From Candidatus Laterigemmans baculatus (GTDB taxonomy: Bacteria > Planctomycetota > Planctomycetia > Pirellulales > Pirellulaceae), in NCBI RefSeq assembly GCF_010367455.1, contig NZ_WRPR01000074.1:25752-89751 (forward strand): 64,000 nt of DNA, given 5' to 3'. Below are positions 56,750 through 64,000 of this stretch, piece by piece; the stretch's first letter is position 1; the number at the start of each line of letters is the position of its first letter. Below the pieces are notes generated by a model that was given only the letters and a program-made list of their open reading frames with translations, was not told the DNA's origin and did no database searches. The position numbers and the translations under genes were made by a program.

Positions 56750-58007
56750 CAGATAAACACGCTGGAGCAAGTCCTACCTTCGAAGCCAAACGATCCTTCA
56801 GCGACCGAACATGAGATCCCCACCGCGGCCGCCGGATATCTTCGTTGGAAAACGCAGCCCGTACGGGGGGCAAATTTAGCTGCAACGGTAGCCTGATCGT
56901 CCGCCGCTTGGCCGCCCCACCGGACGTGAGCTCATCTGCAAACGCCTCCCAACGCTTCACGGTCTGCTCGATCGTGAAACTCGAAGCGATCAGCTCCCGT
57001 CCCGCCGACGCCAGCCGACCCCGCAATGCAGGGCTATTCCGCAACTGGAGCAGACATCGGTCGAAATCCTGCTGCCGGTCACAACACTGCAAGCCAGTGA
57101 CCCCATCGCGCACCACCTCCGAGGTTCCGTCGGACAAACGCGTGGTCAGTGGAACGAGGCCGCACGCCATCCCATCCATTACAGCGGCGGGGGTGCCTTC
57201 GTAATCTGAGAGCAGCGTGATTACCTGAAAAAAGCTCAGAACCTCCGAGATCTTTTGTTCGGGGATCGGCCCGAATATCGTGACCCGGTCGGACAACCCC
57301 CGCGAAACGACAGTCTCTTCAAGCCACTTCCGCTGCGAACCATGCCCCACGAAGCCTACATGATCGCAGACTCCGTTCTCGAGGTTCCGCATAAGCGCAG
57401 CAGCCGTTTCGCGAATCCGCTTCTGTCGCTCCTCGAGCCGTCCCACATAGACCACCCGTAATCCCGCGGCCGACTGGTTAGAAATCGCGGAAGGCTGCGA
57501 AACACCCGAAGGTATGTACGCAAACTTGGTGCGCGAGCCAGCGTTCGTTCGGATCCGTTCCTGCAGACGACTCGAGACACAGATCACGCCACTTAAAGCC
57601 CAAGCAGGATCGCCGGTGACAAAATCCCCCACCATCTGCCAGTAGAAGGGATCATCCGAGCGGAAGTAACCGAGCGTCGGGATACCAGCAGCTCGAGCCC
57701 AACGACTGGCAAAATAACCGCTGACGAAATGGTCTGGAACAAAAAGATCGGGTGGCCACCGCCGCAGGCGAGCCAGAATCCACCGGACTCGCTCCTCGGT
57801 GAAGGGTGGCGAGCGCCAAGGAAAACGTTCGACCAAGACGCCCGCCTCTCTGGCGAGCCACTCCGCAGAGGGGCTGCCGCCGTCATAAAGCACGAGGACT
57901 TGAACCTGATGCCCCCGAGCGACGAGGCGAGGAATGAGACGACGGAGATTGACAACCGGCCCCCCCATATATCTCGGCGAATCGAACATCATGAATGTGA
58001 TGCGCAT
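56742..58007 (-). CDS. Glycosyltransferase family 4
   Basis: From ATG 58007, two bases before the upstream stop, the protein has 421 residues. It shows FDSPRYMGGPVVNLRRLIPRL, PDLFVPDHFVSGYFA, VYVGRLEERQKRIRETAAAL, VGFVGHGSQRKWLEE and YEGTPAAVMDGMACGLVPL, in which the second Glu of the E-x7-E pair is Asp. Asp occurs there in some active members, so activity is likely. The C-terminus carries an extra basic stretch. Sugar specificity is unknown. Confidence 0.9.
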   Translation of the reverse strand: MRITFMMFDSPRYMGGPVVNLRRLIPRLVARGHQVQVLVLYDGGSPSAEWLAREAGVLVERFPWRSPPFTEERVRWILARLRRWPPDLFVPDHFVSGYFASRWARAAGIPTLGYFRSDDPFYWQMVGDFVTGDPAWALSGVICVSSRLQERIRTNAGSRTKFAYIPSGVSQPSAISNQSAAGLRVVYVGRLEERQKRIRETAAALMRNLENGVCDHVGFVGHGSQRKWLEETVVSRGLSDRVTIFGPIPEQKISEVLSFFQVITLLSDYEGTPAAVMDGMACGLVPLTTRLSDGTSEVVRDGVTGLQCCDRQQDFDRCLLQLRNSPALRGRLASAGRELIASSFTIEQTVKRWEAFADELTSGGAAKRRTIRLPLQLNLPPVRAAFSNEDIRRPRWGSHVRSLKDRLASKVGLAPACLSDE

Positions 58008-58008
58008 T

Positions 58009-58995
58009 TCAGTCGCTTTGTCGCTGTCGCGCCTCGACCACGGGCTGCTCTGGCTCCCAGGCAATCTCTGGAAGGTGGCTTTTGCTGGCGAAAATGTTCA
58101 ATCGGTGATGCTTTCCATTGACGACGTCCCGCCTTAGAAAAGGCCGCTTCGAGGCCATCTCCGAATGAACGTGCAGGAGGTACCCCGCCTGTTCCAAAAT
58201 GCCGACCAGTTCCGCCAACCGTTGCGGCCGGTCAACAAACGCATGGTACTCCACAAACAAGCGATCGACATTGACAAGTCGTTCTGCGCAATCATGCAAA
58301 ACGTCGATCTCAGCACCCTCGATGTCAATCTTCAGTAGGTCCACAGGTTCACCGAGAAGATCACGGAGCCTTACGGCTCTGACTCCCAATTCACCTCCCT
58401 GCGTGGTGCTCTCTGTCAGCCCGCGCAGGTGCCCCCCAACGCCTCCTTGCGATTTAAACAGAAGTTGCCCGTCCTCGTTCCACACGGCGGCTTCGATGAC
58501 CTCGACCGAATTAAGACCACTGCAGTTCTCACGAAGCATCCGGCAGATGGCCGGATCGGGCTCGAAGGCGGTCACCCGAGCCTGCGGAAAAAGACACTTC
58601 CAGAAATGCACTGTCACCCCAAGATTTGCGCCACAGTCTATGATCCTTGGGTCCTGCCGATCGCATCGGAACTCGTAGCTCCGATTCACAAATACACAGC
58701 GGAACATGTGCGCGAACTCACGTGCATCCGTGACTTCAAAGGTTCTTCCTAACGCAGCGACTTGGCCCTCAGCCGTTAATGCAACTCCAATGGACTCATA
58801 TCCGTCAAGAACTGCTGAACTACGATCGGAGCCGCCTCTTGGCGATTCCGGACTCCGAATCATCTCCAGCATGTTTCGCAAGTTCATCTTCGCTTCGTCC
58901 CTCCCAGCCCTGAGTCCTAATCGCTCTAGGTGTAGCACAAACCCCAGCCGCCCGGTCGCGACAAATGCGTCACGCCAAGCCTTGCGGAGATCCAA
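58009..58995 (-). CDS. FkbM-family SAM methyltransferase
   Basis: The 328-residue frame begins with a TTG at 58995 directly after the preceding stop (TGATTG); no better start is seen before an ATG at 58887, so the start is uncertain. It has IIDCGANLGVTVHFW (SAM motif I), VTAFEPDPAICRML, VKLRD-type and DLLKIDIEGAEIDVLHDC motifs, and VEYHAF near the end, all of the FkbM family. It likely O-methylates a sugar. It is the second FkbM gene of the cluster and is adjacent to another methyltransferase. Confidence 0.88.
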   Translation of the reverse strand: MDLRKAWRDAFVATGRLGFVLHLERLGLRAGRDEAKMNLRNMLEMIRSPESPRGGSDRSSAVLDGYESIGVALTAEGQVAALGRTFEVTDAREFAHMFRCVFVNRSYEFRCDRQDPRIIDCGANLGVTVHFWKCLFPQARVTAFEPDPAICRMLRENCSGLNSVEVIEAAVWNEDGQLLFKSQGGVGGHLRGLTESTTQGGELGVRAVRLRDLLGEPVDLLKIDIEGAEIDVLHDCAERLVNVDRLFVEYHAFVDRPQRLAELVGILEQAGYLLHVHSEMASKRPFLRRDVVNGKHHRLNIFASKSHLPEIAWEPEQPVVEARQRQSD

Positions 58996-59877
58996 TCACG
59001 CACGGATCAAATGCATCTTCTTCGCAATCGATCCTGTCCGAAGCATCCAACTGGGCGTGGCGCGCAAAAGCCTCATCGCCAACCTGTACTCACCTGCCCG
59101 TCCCCTAAAATCTTGAATCGCGTCCCACTCCTGCCCTCCTACCGAATGGAATACCAGCTCTCGATAGGCCTCCAGCGTCCGCTCGGCCATCTCCTCTGGA
59201 TCGTACTTCCGCGGCCCCTTGCGACAGAAAGCCGTGTCTTTGACAGTGCGATCTAGAAGCAAAAACTGGCCGTCACAAAATGTCCGGATTAACTTTGCCG
59301 TGATGCTGTGCTTCAGATCAAGATACAAAGTCCCCTCTGGCGTCTCGCCAAAAAATACATTCTCGTCGCAGTCGTCTATAATTATCGGTGCATCGGCGGC
59401 AATTTTTGGATACAAGATAAGCAGATCGCGGTCGATGCGGCCGTCAGCGTCGAGCATCAACAAATCGATCGATTCTGGGACCCCCCGAGCAAGCTCAAGA
59501 TCCTCAAGGCCACCGACGAACAACTCGACGCGGCTCTCCAGCTTCGCGGCTTGGAAATTTCGAAGCGCGATCTCTGAATTTTGCTCCGGAGTACCGTACC
59601 TTCGCCTCGTGCTGAATTCTCCTCCCATCTTGTCGACCGTCAAAATGTCCGCAGCGGTTCCGGCTGCAGCGGCTCCCAACCCTAGAGCAATGGTTGCAGC
59701 ACCGTGAGCGGTTCCGACTTCGACGATCTGCCCTCCTCCAAAAACTTTGGCGGTGTCAAAGAGTGCGTCATAAACTTCGCGAGAGAGCATACCGTTGGCT
59801 GTGCGAACGAGGATTCGCATCTTCTCTCGGAGCCCGACCGAGGTATCGTTCAACTCATTCACGGTCTCGATCCTCAT
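58996..59877 (-). CDS. Class I SAM methyltransferase, CmcI-like
   Basis: The 293-residue protein has GGGQIVEVGTAHGAATIALG as SAM motif I (about 48-67), LLMLDADGRIDRDLLILYP and PIIIDDCDEN, the pattern of the CmcI/Methyltransf_24 group, in which an Asp-Asp pair binds magnesium. These enzymes methylate hydroxyls in sugars or antibiotics. It is divided from the ABC ATPase gene upstream by about 146 bases with no gene, and is followed directly by the second FkbM gene. The substrate is unknown. Confidence 0.85.
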   Translation of the reverse strand: MRIETVNELNDTSVGLREKMRILVRTANGMLSREVYDALFDTAKVFGGGQIVEVGTAHGAATIALGLGAAAAGTAADILTVDKMGGEFSTRRRYGTPEQNSEIALRNFQAAKLESRVELFVGGLEDLELARGVPESIDLLMLDADGRIDRDLLILYPKIAADAPIIIDDCDENVFFGETPEGTLYLDLKHSITAKLIRTFCDGQFLLLDRTVKDTAFCRKGPRKYDPEEMAERTLEAYRELVFHSVGGQEWDAIQDFRGRAGEYRLAMRLLRATPSWMLRTGSIAKKMHLIRA

Positions 59878-60023
59878 GTGTAGAAAATTCCAGCTTACGC
59901 GCCCACTGCGGCCTCACTGCCCCAACAATGCAGTAGAAAGCGCAGGCAAGCGAATGGAACTGGTTGCGACAAGCGCCGCCAAAAAGCTTTTGCAAACGTG
60001 CTTGATTGGGCCGGCGAGCGATA

Positions 60024-61268
60024 TCACGAACCGACAGCGACTACTCGGACAGGCGATGAACGGGGAGTGGAGGTTGCAAGTGCCAGGCAGAGCCCGTCCC
60101 TCCCAATACAGTCGCTCTCCACAGACACCTCAACAGGGATCTCCTTAAGATAGGAGAGCATGACGCCCGCTCTACAGCTCACGAGAACGAGGCTGAGTCG
60201 AAGGCTCCGGTCGATGGCTGGAACCGGTTCGATACGAACACTTAAATTCGATGTTCCTCGCGGAACCGTTACTTGATTCTGGCCGCTCATTCCGGCAAGC
60301 CGCGTTCGCTGGCCGTCCCGATCCCAAACCGTGTACTCAACATAAATCTCTTGCTCATGCGACGACTGAAGCTCCAGATCGGTCGTTATGACAGAGGGAA
60401 CTTTCAATGCATTCGCCCGTCTCTCCCGGACGAGAGTGGGAGCCGTATAGCGGACGACCCGAAACTCCTCTGGCTGCACCATTATAGGCGCCGGCAAGGC
60501 CTCACTGATCCCGGGCTCACACTCTTGGTAACGAGCAAAACAATCGGAGACATCTCCTTCGCATTCGATCTGGCCACGGTTGAGCAACAGGGCGCGGGTG
60601 GCGAACCTTCGAATGTGCATCTCCTGGTGGCTTACCAGTATCGCTGCGGATCCGGCCGAAATGATCTCGCGGATCCGATTAAAGCACTTGAGCTGGAACG
60701 CTGCATCGCCGACGGCGAGCACCTCGTCTAACAACAGAATGTCCGGGTTCTGCTCAATCGCAATGGCGAACCCCAGTCGCACTTGCATACCGGAAGAATA
60801 CGTGCGGACGGGTGTGTCAAGAAATTCTTCGATTCCTGCGAAGTCGACGATCCTGTCCATCCGCTTCGCGATGCTTCGCCGAGTATGCCCCAAAATAAGT
60901 CCGTTGATATAGATGTTTTCGCGTCCGGTAAGGATCGGGTTGAATCCGGCTCCCAGCGCGATAAGGGCGCCAAGCCTGCCGCGGATGGCGATCGTTCCTA
61001 CATCCGGCTTGATCAACCCGTTCAGGAGCTTCAGCAACGTCGTCTTTCCCGCCCCATTGTGACCGATAAGCCCCAGGCACTCCCCCCGCTTAAGGGAAAA
61101 GGAGATTCCCTGATTCGCCCAAAATTCGCCGTCACGTAGGCTCTGCACGCCGCGGTTCCATGCAACAAGTTCTGCAGCCGAATCTTTGACCGCATACCAC
61201 AGACTCTTTCGAAGATTGCGGCAGAACCTTTTGCCCAGCCCGTCACAAACAATGAGTTGATCATTCAT
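60024..61268 (-). CDS. Polysaccharide ABC exporter ATPase, Wzt-like with C-terminal domain
   Basis: This 414-residue protein starts at ATG 61268, two bases after the permease stop. Walker A is GHNGAGKTT (69-77), the signature is YSSGMQVRLGF, Walker B is ILLLDEVLAVGD, and the H-loop is ILVSHQEMH, the typical form for Wzt/TagH-type exporters. A C-terminal strand-rich extension (about 265-414) is the carbohydrate-binding Wzt-C type that recognises the end of the glycan chain. It works with the permease at 61271 to export the lipid-linked glycan. Substrate specificity would be set by the extension. Confidence 0.92.
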   Translation of the reverse strand: MNDQLIVCDGLGKRFCRNLRKSLWYAVKDSAAELVAWNRGVQSLRDGEFWANQGISFSLKRGECLGLIGHNGAGKTTLLKLLNGLIKPDVGTIAIRGRLGALIALGAGFNPILTGRENIYINGLILGHTRRSIAKRMDRIVDFAGIEEFLDTPVRTYSSGMQVRLGFAIAIEQNPDILLLDEVLAVGDAAFQLKCFNRIREIISAGSAAILVSHQEMHIRRFATRALLLNRGQIECEGDVSDCFARYQECEPGISEALPAPIMVQPEEFRVVRYTAPTLVRERRANALKVPSVITTDLELQSSHEQEIYVEYTVWDRDGQRTRLAGMSGQNQVTVPRGTSNLSVRIEPVPAIDRSLRLSLVLVSCRAGVMLSYLKEIPVEVSVESDCIGRDGLCLALATSTPRSSPVRVVAVGS

Positions 61269-61270
61269 GG

Positions 61271-62221
61271 CTACATTCCCATCCTGGCTACGAGATGGGG
61301 CATCACGATGCGGACCACAACGAGAGACACGAAACCGACCGACAAGGAAATGGGGATCACGATCAGGATCGCTGGCAGATGCTCCAGAGAACCGGTCGTC
61401 AGCAGGTCGCGACTGCCCATCAGTATCGGTGTCATAGGGTTATATCGGATGAGCAAGCCGGCGATCCCATGTTCAGGTGGCGGGTAAACGACTGGCGCCA
61501 TGTACATCAGGAAAGCCATCAACACGGGAATCGCCTGCTGGACGTCCGTGTACAGGCTGCCGAAGGGGACCAGTAGTACCCCCAGAGCAGTGCCGATCGC
61601 GAAGATGGCCAGAATGACCACGGGAGTCAGCGCAATTGTCCAAGGCGGGACGACCTGATAGATCACAAAGACCGGGACCAACACGATCGCGTAGATGAAA
61701 AACTCGAATATGGCTCGCGCCGTTCCCGCGGCGATGAATGCCTCGACCGGCACCTTGAGCTTCATGAACACGGGCTTTCCAGCGTTGAATGCAGCTACGG
61801 GGCTCTGCAGGAGCTTTACAAAGGTCTGCCAAACGATGCTGCCGATGATCACGAAAACCGGGTAGGGGATCCCCGGGTCGCTGATGGACACCACTCGCTG
61901 GCTGTGAAGGAACAGCCATACCAGCGTCGTTACGATCGGAGGCATGAATAGCCAGACGTACCCAAGAAGACTCTGGCGGAACTGAGCCTTCAGATCCCGT
62001 AGAAAGAGGACCCAGATCAGTTCCCGGCAGCGGAGCAAATCGGCAACGACCTGCCGGATCAATCTCCAGGGATGGGTTAGTGGCGAATCCGGCGAGTACA
62101 CGATTTCCGGCATCGCGGACGAGGCCACTGCTAACCGCGGCCCACCGACCTGATCCGACGTATCACTGAAAGGATGCATAGACTGCTCAGGAGCAATTGG
62201 TGGAATGGCAGGAGAGAACAT
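61271..62221 (-). CDS. Polysaccharide ABC exporter permease, Wzm-like
   Basis: From ATG 62221 the protein has 316 residues and six membrane helices in the ABC-2 pattern (about 90-290). LRDLKAQFRQSLLGYVWLFMPP is the N-terminal amphipathic signature of Wzm/TagG permeases, and PNPMTPILMGSRD-like text (RYNPMTPILMGSRDLL) occurs at the end. A start at 62179 is also possible, as neither has a strong ribosome-binding site; the frame is open to 62341, where it overlaps the ligase gene. It pairs with the Wzt-like ATPase, transferring the glycan across the inner membrane. Confidence 0.87.
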   Translation of the reverse strand: MFSPAIPPIAPEQSMHPFSDTSDQVGGPRLAVASSAMPEIVYSPDSPLTHPWRLIRQVVADLLRCRELIWVLFLRDLKAQFRQSLLGYVWLFMPPIVTTLVWLFLHSQRVVSISDPGIPYPVFVIIGSIVWQTFVKLLQSPVAAFNAGKPVFMKLKVPVEAFIAAGTARAIFEFFIYAIVLVPVFVIYQVVPPWTIALTPVVILAIFAIGTALGVLLVPFGSLYTDVQQAIPVLMAFLMYMAPVVYPPPEHGIAGLLIRYNPMTPILMGSRDLLTTGSLEHLPAILIVIPISLSVGFVSLVVVRIVMPHLVARMGM

Positions 62222-62307
62222 CCTCTGCCGAGGTTCCAGGTTTTTCGGCCCGTTCCGACGTGCAGTCTGCGAACCCGTCTTTTCCCGGTTCCCGCAGCAG
62301 TCTCGGA

Positions 62308-63687
62308 TTAACGGCTGTCTGCCGGCGATGCCCCATGCCATGCCGCAGGTTCGCGCCCCCAGGGGGTTGCGTATCTGAGAACTTCGCCGTCGCAGACATC
62401 ACCATGGATCTCTTGCAGGTCTTCCGCGGCCTGCAGCTTTAAAAAACTTAGTCCGACCAGGCACACGTAGTACGGCAGCTCGAGCCCTTCGAGCGAGACG
62501 AACTGCGCTGAGACGATGAAACCGACCAGCGCCGTCCAGACCATGCGAGCCGTGGCACCTGGAGTGAGGCCCTGCGAATCCGACTTGTCGAGCCGCACGT
62601 ATCGCCACAACTCCGACAGCGTCAAGCCGTAGAAAGCGGCGAGAAGAAACAGTCCCGGCAGACCGAGTTCCGCCATGATCTGCAACCATAGGGTGTGGGC
62701 TTCTTTTCCGGATCCATAGGCGTCACTGACGCCCCCGGTGATACGGTAGCGATCCACCAAGCGGGGGAAATGGTCGGGACCCTTGCCGAAAACCGGGCTT
62801 TCGAGGGTCATCTGGCCGCAGATTCGCCACAAGTCGATGCGGCTTTCCGCCGACCAGTCGGCTTCCCCCTCATCGGCGCCTGTGAGCGTCGTGTTCGTCA
62901 TCGAACTGAACCGCTCCACGACTTCGGGGCCGGCCATCGCCAGGGCGATCACGACGCCGAGAGTCATCAGCCCTAGATTGCGGGAAGTCTTCGGAATGAC
63001 GACAGCAGTCGCTAATCCCACCACGCACAGCCCCAGCATCCCGCCACGCGAGAAGGAGAAAAAGACAGCGTGGGTCAGAAATGCCGCGAAGGCAAACGAC
63101 AAGTATCGCCGCCAGGCGACGGTTTCACTGAGTCCAAGGAAGAACGCAAAGCCAACACCGGTCACCAATCCAATCGTCATTGAGTTGTTGTCCATGCCTC
63201 CGAAGCCGTCGAACGCGAGGCGATTGAAGCCATCGAAATAAGACCGGTTCAGATCGTAGGCGACGTAGCCCACACTCCCGACGATCGTCCACGCCAGTTG
63301 CCAAATGTCTTTCCGGGTGTTGATCAGCGTCAGGCCGGCGAGGGTTGGCAGGACAATCTTTGCCATGTTCTCCAGAAACGAGAGCGCGACCTGCGGGTAC
63401 TCACATAAAGCTGCGCTGACAGCTGCCCAGATGAGAAACCAAAGCAGTGCGAAGGCCGGCCGGCGCGCCCGGCCAAACGACCAGTTCCCGAATCCGCTCA
63501 GGGCCCATCCCAGTAGGAATGCGACCGCAATAATTCGGCTGTAGTTCCCGGGCGGTACCGACCAGTGCCACAGCGATTCGGGTCGGATGATGGAAAAGCA
63601 AACGTAGATCAAAAAGCCGTAGTACGGCCGGACCAGGCTTACGGCGGCCCCGCCATAAGTCATCAGGAGGGTGAAGATCAATCCCAT
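62308..63687 (-). CDS. O-antigen ligase-like protein, exosortase-associated type
   Basis: This 459-residue protein has about ten to twelve membrane helices and a large extracytoplasmic loop (about 255-330) with SRGGMLG, EADWSAESRIDLW and GSGKEAHTLWLQIMAELG. The N-terminal LMTYGGAAVSLVRPYYGFLIYVCFSIIRPE closely follows the wording of the probable O-glycosylation ligase family linked to exosortase A clusters. It may transfer finished glycan to protein or lipid. It is the first gene of the minus-strand cluster and suggests that an exosortase gene is nearby. Confidence 0.88.
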   Translation of the reverse strand: MGLIFTLLMTYGGAAVSLVRPYYGFLIYVCFSIIRPESLWHWSVPPGNYSRIIAVAFLLGWALSGFGNWSFGRARRPAFALLWFLIWAAVSAALCEYPQVALSFLENMAKIVLPTLAGLTLINTRKDIWQLAWTIVGSVGYVAYDLNRSYFDGFNRLAFDGFGGMDNNSMTIGLVTGVGFAFFLGLSETVAWRRYLSFAFAAFLTHAVFFSFSRGGMLGLCVVGLATAVVIPKTSRNLGLMTLGVVIALAMAGPEVVERFSSMTNTTLTGADEGEADWSAESRIDLWRICGQMTLESPVFGKGPDHFPRLVDRYRITGGVSDAYGSGKEAHTLWLQIMAELGLPGLFLLAAFYGLTLSELWRYVRLDKSDSQGLTPGATARMVWTALVGFIVSAQFVSLEGLELPYYVCLVGLSFLKLQAAEDLQEIHGDVCDGEVLRYATPWGREPAAWHGASPADSR

Positions 63688-63871
63688 GGCTGCCTCACCT
63701 GCTCTTTTCCGACAGGATAACGCCCCCGGAGGGGCGGGAAACCCGGATCCTCATCGCCGATCCGGCTCTGCTGTCAACGACGTTTGCTTGGGAACGGCCG
63801 TGCCTGCCCCAGGAAATGAACCGGGGGCAGACACGGCCGAAGCGTTCGTCAGTGGTGGGCAGCCCCGGTGT
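63688..63871. other. Intergenic region upstream of the glycan cluster
   Basis: This 184-base stretch lies between two minus-strand genes. It contains a short hairpin CGCCCC-CGGA-GGGGCG (63721-63736) that could end the upstream transcript on the minus strand, but no clean T-run follows. The promoter of the glycan cluster should lie here; no clear -35/-10 pair was identified. Confidence 0.4.
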
Positions 63872-64000
63872 CTAGGCCAGCTCTCGGGGATGTAATTCAA
63901 ACATCCCCCAGGGGCTCCAGAGCGGTTCGTCGCTGCCGTCCACCTCAGCCCGCACTCGCACGCGGTAGCTTCCCTCGCCCAGCTCGCTCGGGGGCGTCAA
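63872..64000 (-). CDS. 3' end of a gene with FN3-like C-terminus, cut by window edge
   Basis: The last 42 codons and a TAG stop (63872-63874) are present; the rest lies beyond 64000. The residues YRVRVRAEVDGSDEP and WSPWGMFEL resemble the final strands of a fibronectin type III or related beta-sandwich, a common module in secreted planctomycete proteins. It is on the same strand as the glycan cluster. No further assignment is possible. Confidence 0.55.
   Translation of the reverse strand: MTPPSELGEGSYRVRVRAEVDGSDEPLWSPWGMFELHPRELA

Overview
The window is about 64 kb of GC-rich bacterial chromosome, most likely from a planctomycete of the order Pirellulales. The evidence is a DUF1549/DUF1553 protein next to a DUF1501 protein, three formylglycine-type sulfatases, large membrane-anchored repeat proteins, and a PEP-CTERM/exosortase-type locus. 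No rRNA, tRNA, CRISPR array, insertion sequence or phage gene was seen.

Region 1 (1-16.8 kb) is typical planctomycete accessory catabolism. It holds a left-truncated DUF1549/DUF1553 gene, a DUF1501 protein with a Tat-like signal, a tandem amidohydrolase pair whose second member has lost its metal ligands, a membrane-anchored DUF4034-like protein, three sulfatases and a 1211-residue anchored TPR-like protein. A dispersed hairpin repeat occurs in this part, as a palindromic pair near 3.8 kb and as a direct pair near 16.8 kb.

Region 2 (17-29 kb) is a small-molecule and exosortase-associated island. In order it has a PEP-CTERM-type FemAB protein, a DevC/DevA/DevB-like ABC exporter, two FeeM-type N-acyl amino acid synthases flanking a LuxR-type regulator with a degenerate receiver, an E1-like ThiF protein, a nitroreductase, a PEP-CTERM protein with a clear terminator, a small secreted protein and a frameshifted VanZ-like gene. 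I infer that synthase, E1, nitroreductase and exporter make, tailor and export an acyl-amino-acid-type metabolite. This is the best candidate here for an undescribed system.

Region 3 (29-63.7 kb) is a one-directional minus-strand surface-glycan cluster of about 27 genes, many joined by 1-14 base start/stop overlaps. It encodes an exosortase-type O-antigen ligase-like protein, a Wzm/Wzt-type ABC exporter, nine GT4-like and two GT2 glycosyltransferases, a GT-C enzyme, three methyltransferases, a sulfotransferase, a polysaccharide deacetylase, acetyltransferases, a canonical asparagine synthase plus a degenerate one, a UbiA prenyltransferase with a HAD phosphatase, and three tandem sugar-transfer-associated ATP-grasp paralogs. 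A decayed fourth ATP-grasp copy lies at 49.1-49.3 kb. No exosortase gene is in the window, although several of its usual partners are. At the right edge lies the 3' end of another minus-strand gene.
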